A DNA stretch of 64,000 nucleotides from Bacteroidetes bacterium GWF2_40_14 (GCA_001769195.1 MEOK01000020.1:190797-254796); one strand, 5' to 3'. Shown: positions 53,044 to 63,818, counted from the first letter of the stretch. Notes: generated by a model not told the origin, from the sequence alone. Program-made: numbers and translations.

Positions 53044-56000
53044 ATGAAAAAAAACTCAGATTCATTGCCATTTTCTTTATGGCAATCAATGCTTGACAGA
53101 TGCTTAGGCAATGTTAAGAAAGCAAGGCTTTTATTGTGTTTAATTGCTTTGTTGTTATCCACAAACAATTATGCTCAGCAAAAGGTTACTCTGACAATGA
53201 AGAACTCCACTCCAAAGGAGGTTTTCACTGCTCTAGAAAAGAAGACGGGATACACATTTTTTTATAAAATGGAGTATCTGGCACCCTCGCAGAGGATTGA
53301 TGTAAATGCAAAAGATGCTGATTTCTCTGACTTGTTGAAAGAGATCCTCTCTCCTTTGGGCCTTACATTCAAAATTGATGACAAGGTAGTTGTGATCTCT
53401 CTTAAACCCAGGACTCCTGAAGCAAAGAAGGAGGTAACAATCAAAGGCAAGGTAGTTGATAATAACAACATAACCTTGCCCGGGGTTGCTGTGCTAGTGA
53501 AAGGGACAAAGTATGGTATGTCTACAGATATGGGTGGAGAGTTTTCATTCTCTGTTCCCTATCAGAATGATATACTTCTTAGTTTTACCTTTTTGGGAAT
53601 GAAACCTCGTTTGTTAAGATACACCGGACAAAACAACATGCATGTAGTCATGGAAGAGGACAGTACTGGCTTAAAAGAAGTTGTCGTAACAGGATACCAG
53701 GTACTTGATAAGGAGCGTGTAGCCGGTGCAATAAGCACTATCAAGGCGAAAGATCTATTCTTTGATGGTGTGACCAACCTCGAACAGGCCCTTCAAGGGA
53801 GGCTGCCAGGTATGGTTGTGACAAATACAAGCGGTCTGACAGGTGTAAGGCAGAGTGTACGAGTGAGAGGAACCTCTACCCTTATGGGAAGCCAAGAGCC
53901 AATATGGGTTGTTGATGGAATAATCCAGGAGGACCCGCTCCCTTTTGAAACAAAGGTTTTAGATGCACAGGGGGGGATAACTGAAGATAATTTTGATTTT
54001 ATCAGAAATTTTGTCGGAAGCTCAATTTCATGGCTGAATCCAAGTGATATAGAGTCTATTACTGTGCTCAAGGATGCATCTGCAACAGCTATTTATGGAG
54101 TAAGGGCTGCGAACGGTGTGATAGTGATTAATACAAAGCTGCAAAAAGGTGGTCCGGCAAAGGTCTCTTATTCATTCGGACTCAATGTCGGAGAGAGACT
54201 CACCTATAAGAAGCTTGAATTGATGAATTCAAAGGACAGGGTGGCAGTGTCGAGGGAGATATATGAAAGGGGACTTATTTCCAACTGGAGCAATAACAAT
54301 ATTGGATATACAGGACTTCTCAACAGGTACCTCAATAAAGATATAACACAGGAGGAATTTAATAATGGAGTGGCTAAACTTGAGACAAATAATACCGACT
54401 GGTTTGACATACTATTCAGGAATCCTGTGAGCCACAACCACTCTGTAACCATGTCTGGTGGATCAGACAAGACTAACTACTATAGTTCTGTAAATTACAA
54501 CTCTGTAAAAAACACTGCAATTGGAAACCAAATGCAGTCATACTCAGCCAGTGTAGGAATCTCCAGTTATTTTAGCAATCGGTTTAAAGTTGCGTTCAGA
54601 TTGTCAGGATCTCATTCGGATGTAGAGGGTTTCAAGCAGGTCAGTCCCTATTCATATGCTTCAACAACCAACAGGGTTATACCGGCTTATGAGGATGACG
54701 GGTCACTTTCCTATTATCAGGATGGATCAAACCGTTTTCTGTACAATTTTATCAATGAGAGAAACGAGACTGGTCTTACAACCAAGACTACTAATCTGAA
54801 TACGAACCTTAACCTTTCTTACAATATAAGTAAGGCTTTACGATATGAGACTGTGGGAAGCTTCAATATTTCTATGGTCAACGGTGAGTCTTTTGCTACA
54901 GAACGGTCAAACTATATAACAGCAATAAGGAACTATGAATATGGTTCAGAGAAGCCAAATTCCGAGAATGCCAAGAATTCAAAGCTTCCTGTAGGTGGAG
55001 AATATAATTATGATGGTATGAAGACTCTAAGCTGGAACTGGAGGAATTCTCTTTCCTACAATGCAGTCTTCAATAAGGTGCATGCATTGACAGCCATGTT
55101 GGGAGTGGAGATGTCGAGTAAGAAATATGATGGAAACTCTTCAGTTGCATATGGTTATCTTTTGTATAGAGGAAAGTCTTTTACACAGGTACCTGTCACC
55201 CTCACTAACCCTGTGTCCGGTGCTATATATGCAAACACACAGATTGAGAAGTTCTATAATCAGATAACTGACCGCCTGACTAATAATATGGGCGTTTATT
55301 TGACTATCAATTACGCTTATGATAGCAGATATGTTCTGAATTTCAGTGTAAGGAACGATGCTTCTAATAGATTCGGAAGATATTCTAATGAAAATTTCAA
55401 TCCTGTATACGCAGGTGGAGTGAAGTGGAACGTCTCCCGCGAGAAGTGGTTTCACAAGCAGAACATTGTCTCTGATCTCAACCTAAGGGCAAGCTTCGGA
55501 TACCAGCGCAATATTGCGGAAAACTACAGCCCAAGTCTGATTGTTAAAATTCCTAAAGGGGCAGCCTCAACTATAACTGATATCAATACTCAGGAAGAGT
55601 TGCTCAATATAAGCAGCCTTCCGTATACCGACCTTCGCTGGGAAAAAACATTCTCATCAAATTTTGGGATAGACATGGGATTTTTTGATAATAAGGTGAT
55701 TTTTGGTGCGGATTATTACATCAAAAAGGGAACTGATATGATTACTGTTCTTGCAATTCCTGTTGAATACGGAATTGACGGAATGCCTGTCAACGGAGGT
55801 AGCATGGAAAATAGTGGTTATGAACTCAGTGCCATGTTTACTCCGGTTCGTACCAAGGATTTCACATGGAGTTTAAATATCAACACATCCAAGAACCATA
55901 ATCAGATAACAAAAGTCGGCACACAGAATGTCACATGGAAAACAGCCGTTTCCGGATCGATGTACAAGGAGGGTTACTCTTCTTCTGCCTTTTGGGTTTT

Positions 56001-56640
56001 CAAATGTAACGGTATTGACCAGAACACAGGCTATCCTGTTTTTGATCTTTCAACCAAGGAGGGGAGTGATCCCGCTAACGACCCTACCGCTTATATGGTT
56101 TATGCCGGTAAAAGGGAGGCCGATTTTACAGGGGGGCTTAATTCTCACTTCAGATACAGACAACTTAGCTTTTCTTTTAATTTCAGCTTGCAGATAGGAG
56201 GAAAGAAGCTGCTTAGCCCGGCTTATAAATCAACAACTTTGCCAAACGAGTATGAGAATTTCTCTACTGAACTCCTGAACAGATGGGTGCCGGGTGATAC
56301 CGATGCAACATTTCCAGGACTTCCAGATGCGAATGTGAAGAATAATGTGCTGTTGCCGGGGTCAACGAATAAATATACCAATGTTTATGAAATGTATAAT
56401 TATAGTTCGGCCAGGGTAGTAAATGCGTCCACTTTGAGATGCAACAATTTATCATTGAATTATGCGCTGTCTGAAAAGATTGCCAAGAAGCTGTTCTGCA
56501 AGTATATCTCTTTGGGAGTCAGTATGTCCAATCCTTTTGCTATCGTAAGCAAAGATTTCAGGGGAAGGGATGCAGAGGTGGCCATTGGAAGTCAGCCACG
56601 TACCAGATCATATAATTTAAATCTCAGTTTAACATTTTAA
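53044..56640 (+). CDS. susC: SusC-like TonB-dependent transporter with STN signalling domain
   Basis: 1198 residues. The signal region lies at ~25-45 (cleavage near NNYAQ). The STN domain (~48-115, VTLTMKNSTPKEVFTALEKKTGYTFFY) contacts the FecR protein. A CarboxypepD_reg domain (~132-205), a plug (VVVTGYQVLDKERVAGAI, GRLPGMVVT, VRVRGTSTL) and a barrel ending YNLNLSLTF complete it. The long N-terminus before the signal helix is typical of sigma-regulated SusC proteins. Downstream protease-family genes suggest a peptide or glycopeptide ligand (inferred). Confidence 0.92.
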   Translation: MKKNSDSLPFSLWQSMLDRCLGNVKKARLLLCLIALLLSTNNYAQQKVTLTMKNSTPKEVFTALEKKTGYTFFYKMEYLAPSQRIDVNAKDADFSDLLKEILSPLGLTFKIDDKVVVISLKPRTPEAKKEVTIKGKVVDNNNITLPGVAVLVKGTKYGMSTDMGGEFSFSVPYQNDILLSFTFLGMKPRLLRYTGQNNMHVVMEEDSTGLKEVVVTGYQVLDKERVAGAISTIKAKDLFFDGVTNLEQALQGRLPGMVVTNTSGLTGVRQSVRVRGTSTLMGSQEPIWVVDGIIQEDPLPFETKVLDAQGGITEDNFDFIRNFVGSSISWLNPSDIESITVLKDASATAIYGVRAANGVIVINTKLQKGGPAKVSYSFGLNVGERLTYKKLELMNSKDRVAVSREIYERGLISNWSNNNIGYTGLLNRYLNKDITQEEFNNGVAKLETNNTDWFDILFRNPVSHNHSVTMSGGSDKTNYYSSVNYNSVKNTAIGNQMQSYSASVGISSYFSNRFKVAFRLSGSHSDVEGFKQVSPYSYASTTNRVIPAYEDDGSLSYYQDGSNRFLYNFINERNETGLTTKTTNLNTNLNLSYNISKALRYETVGSFNISMVNGESFATERSNYITAIRNYEYGSEKPNSENAKNSKLPVGGEYNYDGMKTLSWNWRNSLSYNAVFNKVHALTAMLGVEMSSKKYDGNSSVAYGYLLYRGKSFTQVPVTLTNPVSGAIYANTQIEKFYNQITDRLTNNMGVYLTINYAYDSRYVLNFSVRNDASNRFGRYSNENFNPVYAGGVKWNVSREKWFHKQNIVSDLNLRASFGYQRNIAENYSPSLIVKIPKGAASTITDINTQEELLNISSLPYTDLRWEKTFSSNFGIDMGFFDNKVIFGADYYIKKGTDMITVLAIPVEYGIDGMPVNGGSMENSGYELSAMFTPVRTKDFTWSLNINTSKNHNQITKVGTQNVTWKTAVSGSMYKEGYSSSAFWVFKCNGIDQNTGYPVFDLSTKEGSDPANDPTAYMVYAGKREADFTGGLNSHFRYRQLSFSFNFSLQIGGKKLLSPAYKSTTLPNEYENFSTELLNRWVPGDTDATFPGLPDANVKNNVLLPGSTNKYTNVYEMYNYSSARVVNASTLRCNNLSLNYALSEKIAKKLFCKYISLGVSMSNPFAIVSKDFRGRDAEVAIGSQPRTRSYNLNLSLTF

Positions 56641-56641
56641 T

Positions 56642-58123
56642 ATGAACTATATGAGAAGCAATATAATATTTTACTTTTTAGGTCTTGTTTTACTTTCTTC
56701 ACTGAGTGGATGCCAGGATTTTCTGAAAGAATCAAGCCAGGATGAGATCATTCCTTCCACAGTGAGTGACCTGAGATCTGTTATGTACAAGGAGGCTTAC
56801 CCTTATCAGTTCTCTTCCGACAACTATGTCCCATTGCTAACTGACGAAATGACCTGCAATGGATTGAATTATAGTAGTTATGCCACTGTTCTTCAAAACG
56901 GTACACCGGTGTTTACATTCAATCCTGAGATGTTCGACGGTACTGAGGCATTTCCTGCAAATGAAAATTCATGGAAAAAATATTATGAGAAGATTAAGGG
57001 GTGCAATGTCGTAATTGACCAATTGGCAAACGTTTCTGGCTCCGAAAAGGATAAAAATGCACTCCTTGGCCAGTCTCTGTGCCTTAGAGGCTATTACTAC
57101 ATGAAGCTGGTCCTTCTTTATGGACAGGCTTACACTGGAACTGGGGTAGATCCTGAAGTGTCGTTGGGAGTTCCGCTTATTCTCTCTATGAATGTGACAG
57201 ACCAATTCCCTTCAAGGAATACATTGAAAGAGGTCTATGGTCAGATAGAGAAAGATCTGACCAAGGGGGCAACACTTCTTGAAGAGAATTACGTTTCTGA
57301 GACTGCCTTCAGAATTGGTCATGTAACAGCTAACGCATTATTGACTAGATTTTATCTGTACAAGGGAGATTATGAAAAACTTGTTCAATATGCAAATAAA
57401 GCAATAACCGATGGACCTGCTCTGACAAACATTTCATTAGGAGGTGTGAATTTTTGTATCTATGATCCGTCTCTCAGTACAGAGGTTTTATGGGTATACG
57501 GTAGCGTAGTATCAAGAAACAGCCTTTATTTCTCCACTTCATACTCTGCCGCTACAGGTGCGATCCCTTTCACCGTCTCCAATAGCCTGATAGAAATGTA
57601 TGACTCAGCCAATGATTTGAGATATAGTTCATACTTCTATTATGAGACAATGAAATCAACAGGAGTGCGTTATGCTGTCAGAGGAAATAAAGTCGGACAG
57701 AACGTCTCTGGTTTCGGTGAACGTGGTGTCAGGATAGGTGAGGTCTATATCAACAGGGCAGAAGCTGCAGCCAGATTGTTCAAGGAGAAGGGTAATGTGG
57801 CGGACAGAACACAAGCTTTGTCCGATCTCAACACTCTTCGCAGAAACAGGTACAAAACAGGGACCTATACCAATGTAAATATTTCTGATCCAGATGAATT
57901 GATCACTTTTTGCCTTGCAGAACGCCAAAGGGAGCTCTGTCTGGAGGAGGGTTTAAGATGGTATGATATTAAAAGACTGGGACTTTCTGTTTCACATACA
58001 TATATCAATCCGGAGGGAGCATCTTCATCTCATCTGCTGGAGGCTGGTAGTAAGCTTTATGCTCTTCCGATTCCATATGATGCCATTGGCCGGAATTATA
58101 AGTTAGTACAAAATCCAAGATAA
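56642..58123 (+). CDS. susD: SusD/RagB-like lipoprotein (protease operon)
   Basis: 493 residues, SPII Cys24 (SSLSGCQDFLKESSQDE). It has the SusD architecture with GQSLCLRGYYYMKLVLLYGQAY in the TPR region and the C-terminal RIGEVYINRAEAAARLFKEK...ERQRELCLEEGLRWYDIKRLGL block. It starts 1 nt after the susC stop. Ligand unknown; neighbours point to peptides. Confidence 0.92.
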   Translation: MNYMRSNIIFYFLGLVLLSSLSGCQDFLKESSQDEIIPSTVSDLRSVMYKEAYPYQFSSDNYVPLLTDEMTCNGLNYSSYATVLQNGTPVFTFNPEMFDGTEAFPANENSWKKYYEKIKGCNVVIDQLANVSGSEKDKNALLGQSLCLRGYYYMKLVLLYGQAYTGTGVDPEVSLGVPLILSMNVTDQFPSRNTLKEVYGQIEKDLTKGATLLEENYVSETAFRIGHVTANALLTRFYLYKGDYEKLVQYANKAITDGPALTNISLGGVNFCIYDPSLSTEVLWVYGSVVSRNSLYFSTSYSAATGAIPFTVSNSLIEMYDSANDLRYSSYFYYETMKSTGVRYAVRGNKVGQNVSGFGERGVRIGEVYINRAEAAARLFKEKGNVADRTQALSDLNTLRRNRYKTGTYTNVNISDPDELITFCLAERQRELCLEEGLRWYDIKRLGLSVSHTYINPEGASSSHLLEAGSKLYALPIPYDAIGRNYKLVQNPR

Positions 58124-58129
58124 TAAGAA

Positions 58130-59092
58130 ATGAAAAAAATATACTTAATTTTAATAGTCCTTCTCGCGGGGTTATTCTCCTCGTGCGAGAAAGGTGAAGG
58201 TACACTTACTCCGTCGGGTATCGAGGAAGGGTATCACATGCCCCAGGGGAATAATCCATTTGATGCGACTATCATGGGCTATTATGAGAAATACGGCTCA
58301 TGCTTCCTCTATAATTTTACAGATAAAGACACCTACTGGACTCCTTCAGGCTGGAAAAATGGTGTTACAAGCGAAACAATGACAGGTGGAATTCCCGGGT
58401 ATCTTGTAACACCAGCAGAACCGGAATATATTCCACAACAGTTGGCTCTTATAGAAAAATGTTGGCTGAATTTATATTCAGAAGCCTTTTTGAAAAAATT
58501 CCTGCCATTAAAAATTATGTTATGCTCTTCTGTGTCAACAGTTACTTTGTTATTTTCCCCATCTCCCGCACATTATGGATTGACCCCAGTAGAGGCCTAT
58601 TTCAACTACGACAATATATGTGTAAATTATGGAAATGAGAGTGTGCTGGCTATGAATACAAGTAAGGAGTTGGCACTGAACCGTACTTTAAGCAGATTGT
58701 TTGTCGAGTTAATTGTTAGCAGGGGTATAAGTTCTCCTTCTGATCTACCTGCTTTCTCCACAGTCGTTTCCTATTCCGGACTGAGCAGTCTTAAGACAGT
58801 CTCTGCCGGATTGGCCAGGGGTTTCTTTCCTATGCCTTCCAGCACAACACCAACTATTGACTGGAAAAAGTTTATGCTACTGATGGTAAGCTATCCTGAG
58901 TCTTATCTCAACAGGAACAAGGCAATCACCAACGACAGCTGGGATAACAGCGAAGCCGCCTGGGAGGGGATTTTGAATCCTACCAAGGACACCAAAGGTC
59001 TGATGAAAAAACGTTATGACATGGTGAGAAACTATTTTATTGAAAAATACAATATGGATCTTCAGTCCATTGGTAACAGATTCAACTATTAA
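58130..59092 (+). CDS. Lipoprotein resembling import-associated zinc metallohydrolases but lacking HExxH
   Basis: 320 residues, SPII Cys19 (GLFSSCEKGEG). The position after SusD and the sequence layout (NPFDATIMGYYEKYGSCFLYNF, LIEKCWLNLYSEAFLKKFLPLKIML) resemble the 'substrate import-associated zinc metallohydrolase lipoprotein' family. The place where HEFAH is expected reads LNRTLSRLFVELIV, with no histidine. It is therefore probably a non-catalytic binding protein. The family call is moderate, since only the layout supports it. The stop overlaps the next start (TAATG). Confidence 0.5.
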   Translation: MKKIYLILIVLLAGLFSSCEKGEGTLTPSGIEEGYHMPQGNNPFDATIMGYYEKYGSCFLYNFTDKDTYWTPSGWKNGVTSETMTGGIPGYLVTPAEPEYIPQQLALIEKCWLNLYSEAFLKKFLPLKIMLCSSVSTVTLLFSPSPAHYGLTPVEAYFNYDNICVNYGNESVLAMNTSKELALNRTLSRLFVELIVSRGISSPSDLPAFSTVVSYSGLSSLKTVSAGLARGFFPMPSSTTPTIDWKKFMLLMVSYPESYLNRNKAITNDSWDNSEAAWEGILNPTKDTKGLMKKRYDMVRNYFIEKYNMDLQSIGNRFNY

Positions 59093-61530
59093 TGAAGAAA
59101 ATACTTAATGCAGTTGTCTTGCTGCCTCTCCTTTTCTGTTTCATGTACGAATTAAGAGCCCAAAACAGAGAAGGAGTGGCGGTAAGCTCCTCAATTATTA
59201 AAGAGGGGACAATTATTGACAGTGGTTTTATAAGCACTTTCCAGCAAGAGGGGAAATATTACCTTATTATCCCCGAATCAGCACTTGACAGGGACATCCT
59301 TGTCACAATCACAATCCTGAGAGGATCGGCCTATAAGGATAAAGATCCTGAAATGCGTTTCGGTTACGGAGGAGACTCGGTTTTTGAGAAACTTATCAGA
59401 ATCATTAAGAACAAGGACAATATAGAAATTACAAATCCGCAGTTGATATACGAAGGCAGACCGAACTCAATATACAGCTCATATCTGAAGTCATTTGATG
59501 GGACAGTTATCACGTCCGCACCTATTATTGAAAAGAGTGGTTCAGGGTATGTAATTGATATTACTGACATGATGAAGGAAGATTCGGAATTGTACTCTCT
59601 AAGAGGTTCAAAAGATGCACTTAAATTGGGAGAGTACAAGAAAAATCTGTCATATATATCAGATATCAAAGCTTTCTCAGAAAACATCAATTTCAGTTCG
59701 GTAAGGTATTATACAGTTGTTGAGAATAAGGAGAAGAAGGATGGCGGGGAAAACTATAATAATACTGCTTGGGAAGTTGGAGCAAGCTGGCTGTTGTTGC
59801 CTGAAAAACCGATGAAACCAAGAGTAGCTGAACCAAGAATAGGTTATTTCACGAAGTCAATAAAGGGTATAAATGACTGGCAGGATAAGGAAAATGGCGT
59901 ACAGTCCGGTATCACCGTCGCTACACGCTGGCGTCTTGAACCTAAACCAGAGGACAAGGAGCGCTATTTCAAAGGGGAGATGGTAGAACCTCAGAAGCCA
60001 ATAATCTTTTATATAGACAGGGCGACTCCGGATTACCTTGTGCCATCATTCATAAAAGCAGTAGAGGCATGGCAACCCGTATTCGAGAAGGTCGGTTTTA
60101 AAAATGCAATTCAGGCAAGACTTGCCCCGACGAAGGAGGAAGATCCTGAATATTGTGAGGGAGATGTTCGATATAGCCTTGTGTCCTATAAGGCATCACC
60201 TATTCCGAATGCTTACGGCCCTATGGTGACCGACCCACGGTCGGGTGAGATAATAACCTCACACGTTGCTATCTTTCATTCTGTGCAAGACCTACTCCAA
60301 CGCTGGTATTTTGTATTGTGTTCGGTTGTTGATACAAATGCCAGGAAATACCCACTCTCCCGTGAGGTCATGGGAACGCTTGCAGGAACTGTGCTCACCC
60401 ATGAGGTGGGACATACGCTTGGATTGATGCACGATTATATGGGCAGCACTGTTTATTCGGTAGACAGTCTCAGAAGCAAGAGTTTTATCCGGAAAAACGG
60501 ATTGGGTGCCTCAATAATGGATTATCAACGGTTTAATTATCTGGCTCAACCCGAGGATGGTTTCGAACCACAGGACCTGTTTCCAAGAATAGGGGTATAT
60601 GACAACTACGCCATTGAGTGGGGGTATCGTTACTTGCCAGACACACTTGATGTGGTTTCTCAGACTGAGATACTTAGAAAGTGGGTCGATGGGAAAAGAA
60701 AAAATCCCGCACTGCTTTTTGTCAGAGAGAATGATTTACTTGATCCGCGTGTACAATCTGAGGATTTTGGTTCGGACGTGATCTATGCAAACAGCTTAGG
60801 TATAAAGAATCTGAAAGTAATTATGAATAATCTACAGGATTGGACCCCCAATAATGATCCTAACTATTTTCCCTTGAGAAGACGTTACCTCTCTGTCTTG
60901 AACCAATACAACAACTATATAAATCATGTATTGAAAATCATCGGCGGCAGATATATTGACAATCCTGAATTTGGCGAGGATCACACTTTGTACAGACCCG
61001 TTCCGGCTGAAAGACAACTGGAGGCATTGAAGTTTATTGAAACCAACCTAATGGTTGAACCTGAGTGGCTCTACAGACAGGATATCATGGACAAGACAAG
61101 GATTGACTATTCATATTATGTCTTGAACTTTGTAAGCACTACTCTGGGAAAGTTATTCGCAAAAGCATCTGAGGTGATCAAGACTAAGGAGCTTTCAGAA
61201 GCACCATTCAGTTTTGATCTGATCGTGGAGACCATGTACAAGTCGATATTTGAGTCAAAGACTTCTAAACTGAAGCTTTCCAGATATGAAAGAATGATAC
61301 AGAACGAATTCGTCATTAAGCTGACAATATTCGGAGAGAATCAAGGAAGCAACGGAAATGGTACCGGAGTTATGTTCAAGAGTATGCTATCCGATATCAA
61401 GTCTATCTGTAAAAGTCAGATTGAAAAATATCCCGGCACTCTGGAAACCTCACACTATAGGGGTATCGCCAACTTTATCACTATATGGGAAAATGGTAAA
61501 CAATCATCAATCTTAAATAATTTAAAATAA
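59092..61530 (+). CDS. Secreted zinc-dependent metalloprotease (DUF5117/DUF4953 type)
   Basis: 812 residues with a signal peptide (to ~23, YELRAQ). An N-terminal DUF5117-like beta domain (~45-215, KYYLIIPESALDRDILVTI) is followed by a metzincin-like catalytic domain with the complete zinc motif HEVGHTLGLMH (His437, Glu438, His441, His447) and a downstream ASIMDYQRFNYLAQPEDG region containing the Met-turn. A C-terminal helical domain (~600-800) follows. It is probably periplasmic or surface-exposed and degrades the proteinaceous substrate of the SusCD pair (inferred). Motifs intact, so likely active. Confidence 0.88.
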   Translation: MKKILNAVVLLPLLFCFMYELRAQNREGVAVSSSIIKEGTIIDSGFISTFQQEGKYYLIIPESALDRDILVTITILRGSAYKDKDPEMRFGYGGDSVFEKLIRIIKNKDNIEITNPQLIYEGRPNSIYSSYLKSFDGTVITSAPIIEKSGSGYVIDITDMMKEDSELYSLRGSKDALKLGEYKKNLSYISDIKAFSENINFSSVRYYTVVENKEKKDGGENYNNTAWEVGASWLLLPEKPMKPRVAEPRIGYFTKSIKGINDWQDKENGVQSGITVATRWRLEPKPEDKERYFKGEMVEPQKPIIFYIDRATPDYLVPSFIKAVEAWQPVFEKVGFKNAIQARLAPTKEEDPEYCEGDVRYSLVSYKASPIPNAYGPMVTDPRSGEIITSHVAIFHSVQDLLQRWYFVLCSVVDTNARKYPLSREVMGTLAGTVLTHEVGHTLGLMHDYMGSTVYSVDSLRSKSFIRKNGLGASIMDYQRFNYLAQPEDGFEPQDLFPRIGVYDNYAIEWGYRYLPDTLDVVSQTEILRKWVDGKRKNPALLFVRENDLLDPRVQSEDFGSDVIYANSLGIKNLKVIMNNLQDWTPNNDPNYFPLRRRYLSVLNQYNNYINHVLKIIGGRYIDNPEFGEDHTLYRPVPAERQLEALKFIETNLMVEPEWLYRQDIMDKTRIDYSYYVLNFVSTTLGKLFAKASEVIKTKELSEAPFSFDLIVETMYKSIFESKTSKLKLSRYERMIQNEFVIKLTIFGENQGSNGNGTGVMFKSMLSDIKSICKSQIEKYPGTLETSHYRGIANFITIWENGKQSSILNNLK

Positions 61531-61533
61531 TAT

Positions 61534-63807
61534 ATGAAACACAAACTTGTCCTTTTATTATTGGCTATTGTCTTATTACCTTCCGCGATGCACGGACAGG
61601 GAAATAACAAGTCTTTGAGTTATGGCCAGTTTTACAAGAAGGACACCACTACTATACATAAAGGGTATTATTCAGTATATGTTTCCAAGGGTAAATACTA
61701 TCTGGAAGTGCCTTGTTCTGCATTTGGTAAGGAACTCCTCATGACAATGCATGTTTCGGGAGGAATGTCTGCCTTTGTTTCTCCGGCTTCAGGCGTCATC
61801 AGGTTTTCAGAGGGGAGGAACAATACTCTGGAGATTTATAAAAACCTGACAAGAGATGTTGCATCTGATTCGACAGAGTGGGAGATGAATCTATCTCTAG
61901 AGAAATCCGGCTTTGTACCGGTGTTTTATACACTACCCGTTTATGCCCGGGGCGAGGATGAAAAATCTGTAATAATAGATATTACAGGAGAGCTTGGCAA
62001 TCCGTCAGGACTGTTCTCTGTAAGTGCGTATTCAGGATTGAGCCATCCTGATCCCGCAAGATCAGGAATAGATACATGTAAGATAATTGATAAGGGTGTG
62101 GTATTCACGGTTCACCGCACTCAGACCGACTATAGGCAAAACCCTCAGACAAGAATAGGTTTTGATGAAATTTCTTCATATAAGCTGGATATTCTGTTGC
62201 AGGAATTACCGGAGAGACAATTTTCAGATGTTGAGGCCCATCCTGCATATGGGTTTGAGACTGTGACAAAAAACATATATGATACAAGACAATTTCTGGT
62301 TCAGAAGAAGGAGTTTATACAACATTGGGATCTTTCAAAACATTCCGGCAATAAAATCACAGTATACATTGACTCCCTTACTCCGCCGCCTTTCAGACAA
62401 AGTATTTTAAATGCGCTTAAACAATGGGAGATGGCGTTTAAAAAGGCTGGGTACGATGATGTCTTTAACATTACTTCAGATCCGGGTAAGAATCTGTTGG
62501 TATATAAGACGATATTATTCAAATGGGGAAGTGCATATGGTAATGTTTTGTCTACAAATATAAGCCATCCGCTTACAGGAGAGATTCTTTGTGCCAAGGT
62601 CAATGTTACTGATGCAACTGCGGATGAGATGTTGCAAAAATATTTGCTTCAGTGCGGATTGATTGACAGGCGTGTTCTCAAGGATATGTGTGATTTATCT
62701 CTGCGTCAGGATATATTGACGGCTCTTGTTGCATCAAAACTCGGAAAGATCTTAGGAATGAAGGAGAATTATGCGGGGTATACAGCATTTCCTGCAGATG
62801 ACTTGCGTTCCGAGGCGAAGTTAAGGAAGTACGGAATAAGTGCCTCAATAACTCCTCCGGTGGTATTTAACTATGCGGCAAGGCCGGGAGATAAAATAAA
62901 GCCTGTGAACCTTCTGCCTATCGTTTCGATATACGATCAGGAAGCCATTGCTTACGCATATGCTGGAAGGAAGAACCCACCGTCACTGAAATCATCATAT
63001 TTCACAACAAAAAAAGGGGATCCATATTCACATCCAATGTATCTCTCAAATGACCTCCTGAGATCTGCCCAACTAGGGATAGATAACCTAAAGGAAATTT
63101 ACCCCGATCTGGAGAAGATTGTCCGTCAGCAACCATATCCGGAGAATAAATGGGGCAATGTAGGTCTTCTGACAGCAACACACATGATTATGTATAGTGA
63201 TTATCTAAAACAGGTGGCCTCATTGGTAGGAGGTAAATCTTCCAGAGCTGTGGTACAAGGTTACAACGACACTCCTGTAACATTTGTTGCGGGCGATCTT
63301 CAACGGAGTGCATTAGCATTTCTTGAAAGTGAAATATTGACACAGCCATCTACCTGGTGGGATTATAAGAATAACCTGAAGTCATGCGGACTGAGTAGTG
63401 AGTCATTCCTTATCCAGACAGCAAATGATGTGTTAAAGATGATTCTCAAGCCTGAAGTGTTTGGCTCTTTGGTTGAAGCCAAAGATTTGAAAGTTGATGG
63501 TGCAATGACTTGTGAAGAGCTATTCAAATACCTTGACCGGGTTGTTTTTCATGATTTCCGGGATGCAACAGTGTTGACTCCATACCAGAGATCGATACAG
63601 ATGAACTTTGTTGCTGCTTTGGCAGAGATTGCCGCAAAGAATAATATCACATCCGGACTGTCTGATAGCTCTAATGCTCTACACTCTTATTTATACAGGG
63701 TGTCAGGGAAGGTTAACTCCTTGCTTAAGAGTGCATCCACCGATGAGGGGAAGGAGTACTATGAGCTCATGATACTCCGTCTCAAACGACTTTATTACAA
63801 TAACTAA
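61534..63807 (+). CDS. Pseudoprotease paralogue of the upstream metalloprotease
   Basis: 757 residues with a signal peptide (to ~22, AMHGQ). It aligns along its length with the previous protein: KYYLEVPCSAFGKELLMTM, ASITPPVVFNYAARPGDKIKPVNLLPIVSIYDQEAIAYAY. At the zinc site, however, HEVGHTLGLMH is replaced by SKLGKILGMKE (Ser401, Lys402, Lys405, Glu411), so all three zinc ligands and the general base are gone. The fold is otherwise well kept. A binding or regulatory partner of the active protease is the likely role (inferred). It starts 3 nt after its paralogue. Confidence 0.85.
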   Translation: MKHKLVLLLLAIVLLPSAMHGQGNNKSLSYGQFYKKDTTTIHKGYYSVYVSKGKYYLEVPCSAFGKELLMTMHVSGGMSAFVSPASGVIRFSEGRNNTLEIYKNLTRDVASDSTEWEMNLSLEKSGFVPVFYTLPVYARGEDEKSVIIDITGELGNPSGLFSVSAYSGLSHPDPARSGIDTCKIIDKGVVFTVHRTQTDYRQNPQTRIGFDEISSYKLDILLQELPERQFSDVEAHPAYGFETVTKNIYDTRQFLVQKKEFIQHWDLSKHSGNKITVYIDSLTPPPFRQSILNALKQWEMAFKKAGYDDVFNITSDPGKNLLVYKTILFKWGSAYGNVLSTNISHPLTGEILCAKVNVTDATADEMLQKYLLQCGLIDRRVLKDMCDLSLRQDILTALVASKLGKILGMKENYAGYTAFPADDLRSEAKLRKYGISASITPPVVFNYAARPGDKIKPVNLLPIVSIYDQEAIAYAYAGRKNPPSLKSSYFTTKKGDPYSHPMYLSNDLLRSAQLGIDNLKEIYPDLEKIVRQQPYPENKWGNVGLLTATHMIMYSDYLKQVASLVGGKSSRAVVQGYNDTPVTFVAGDLQRSALAFLESEILTQPSTWWDYKNNLKSCGLSSESFLIQTANDVLKMILKPEVFGSLVEAKDLKVDGAMTCEELFKYLDRVVFHDFRDATVLTPYQRSIQMNFVAALAEIAAKNNITSGLSDSSNALHSYLYRVSGKVNSLLKSASTDEGKEYYELMILRLKRLYYNN

Positions 63808-63818
63808 GAAGCCATTTC

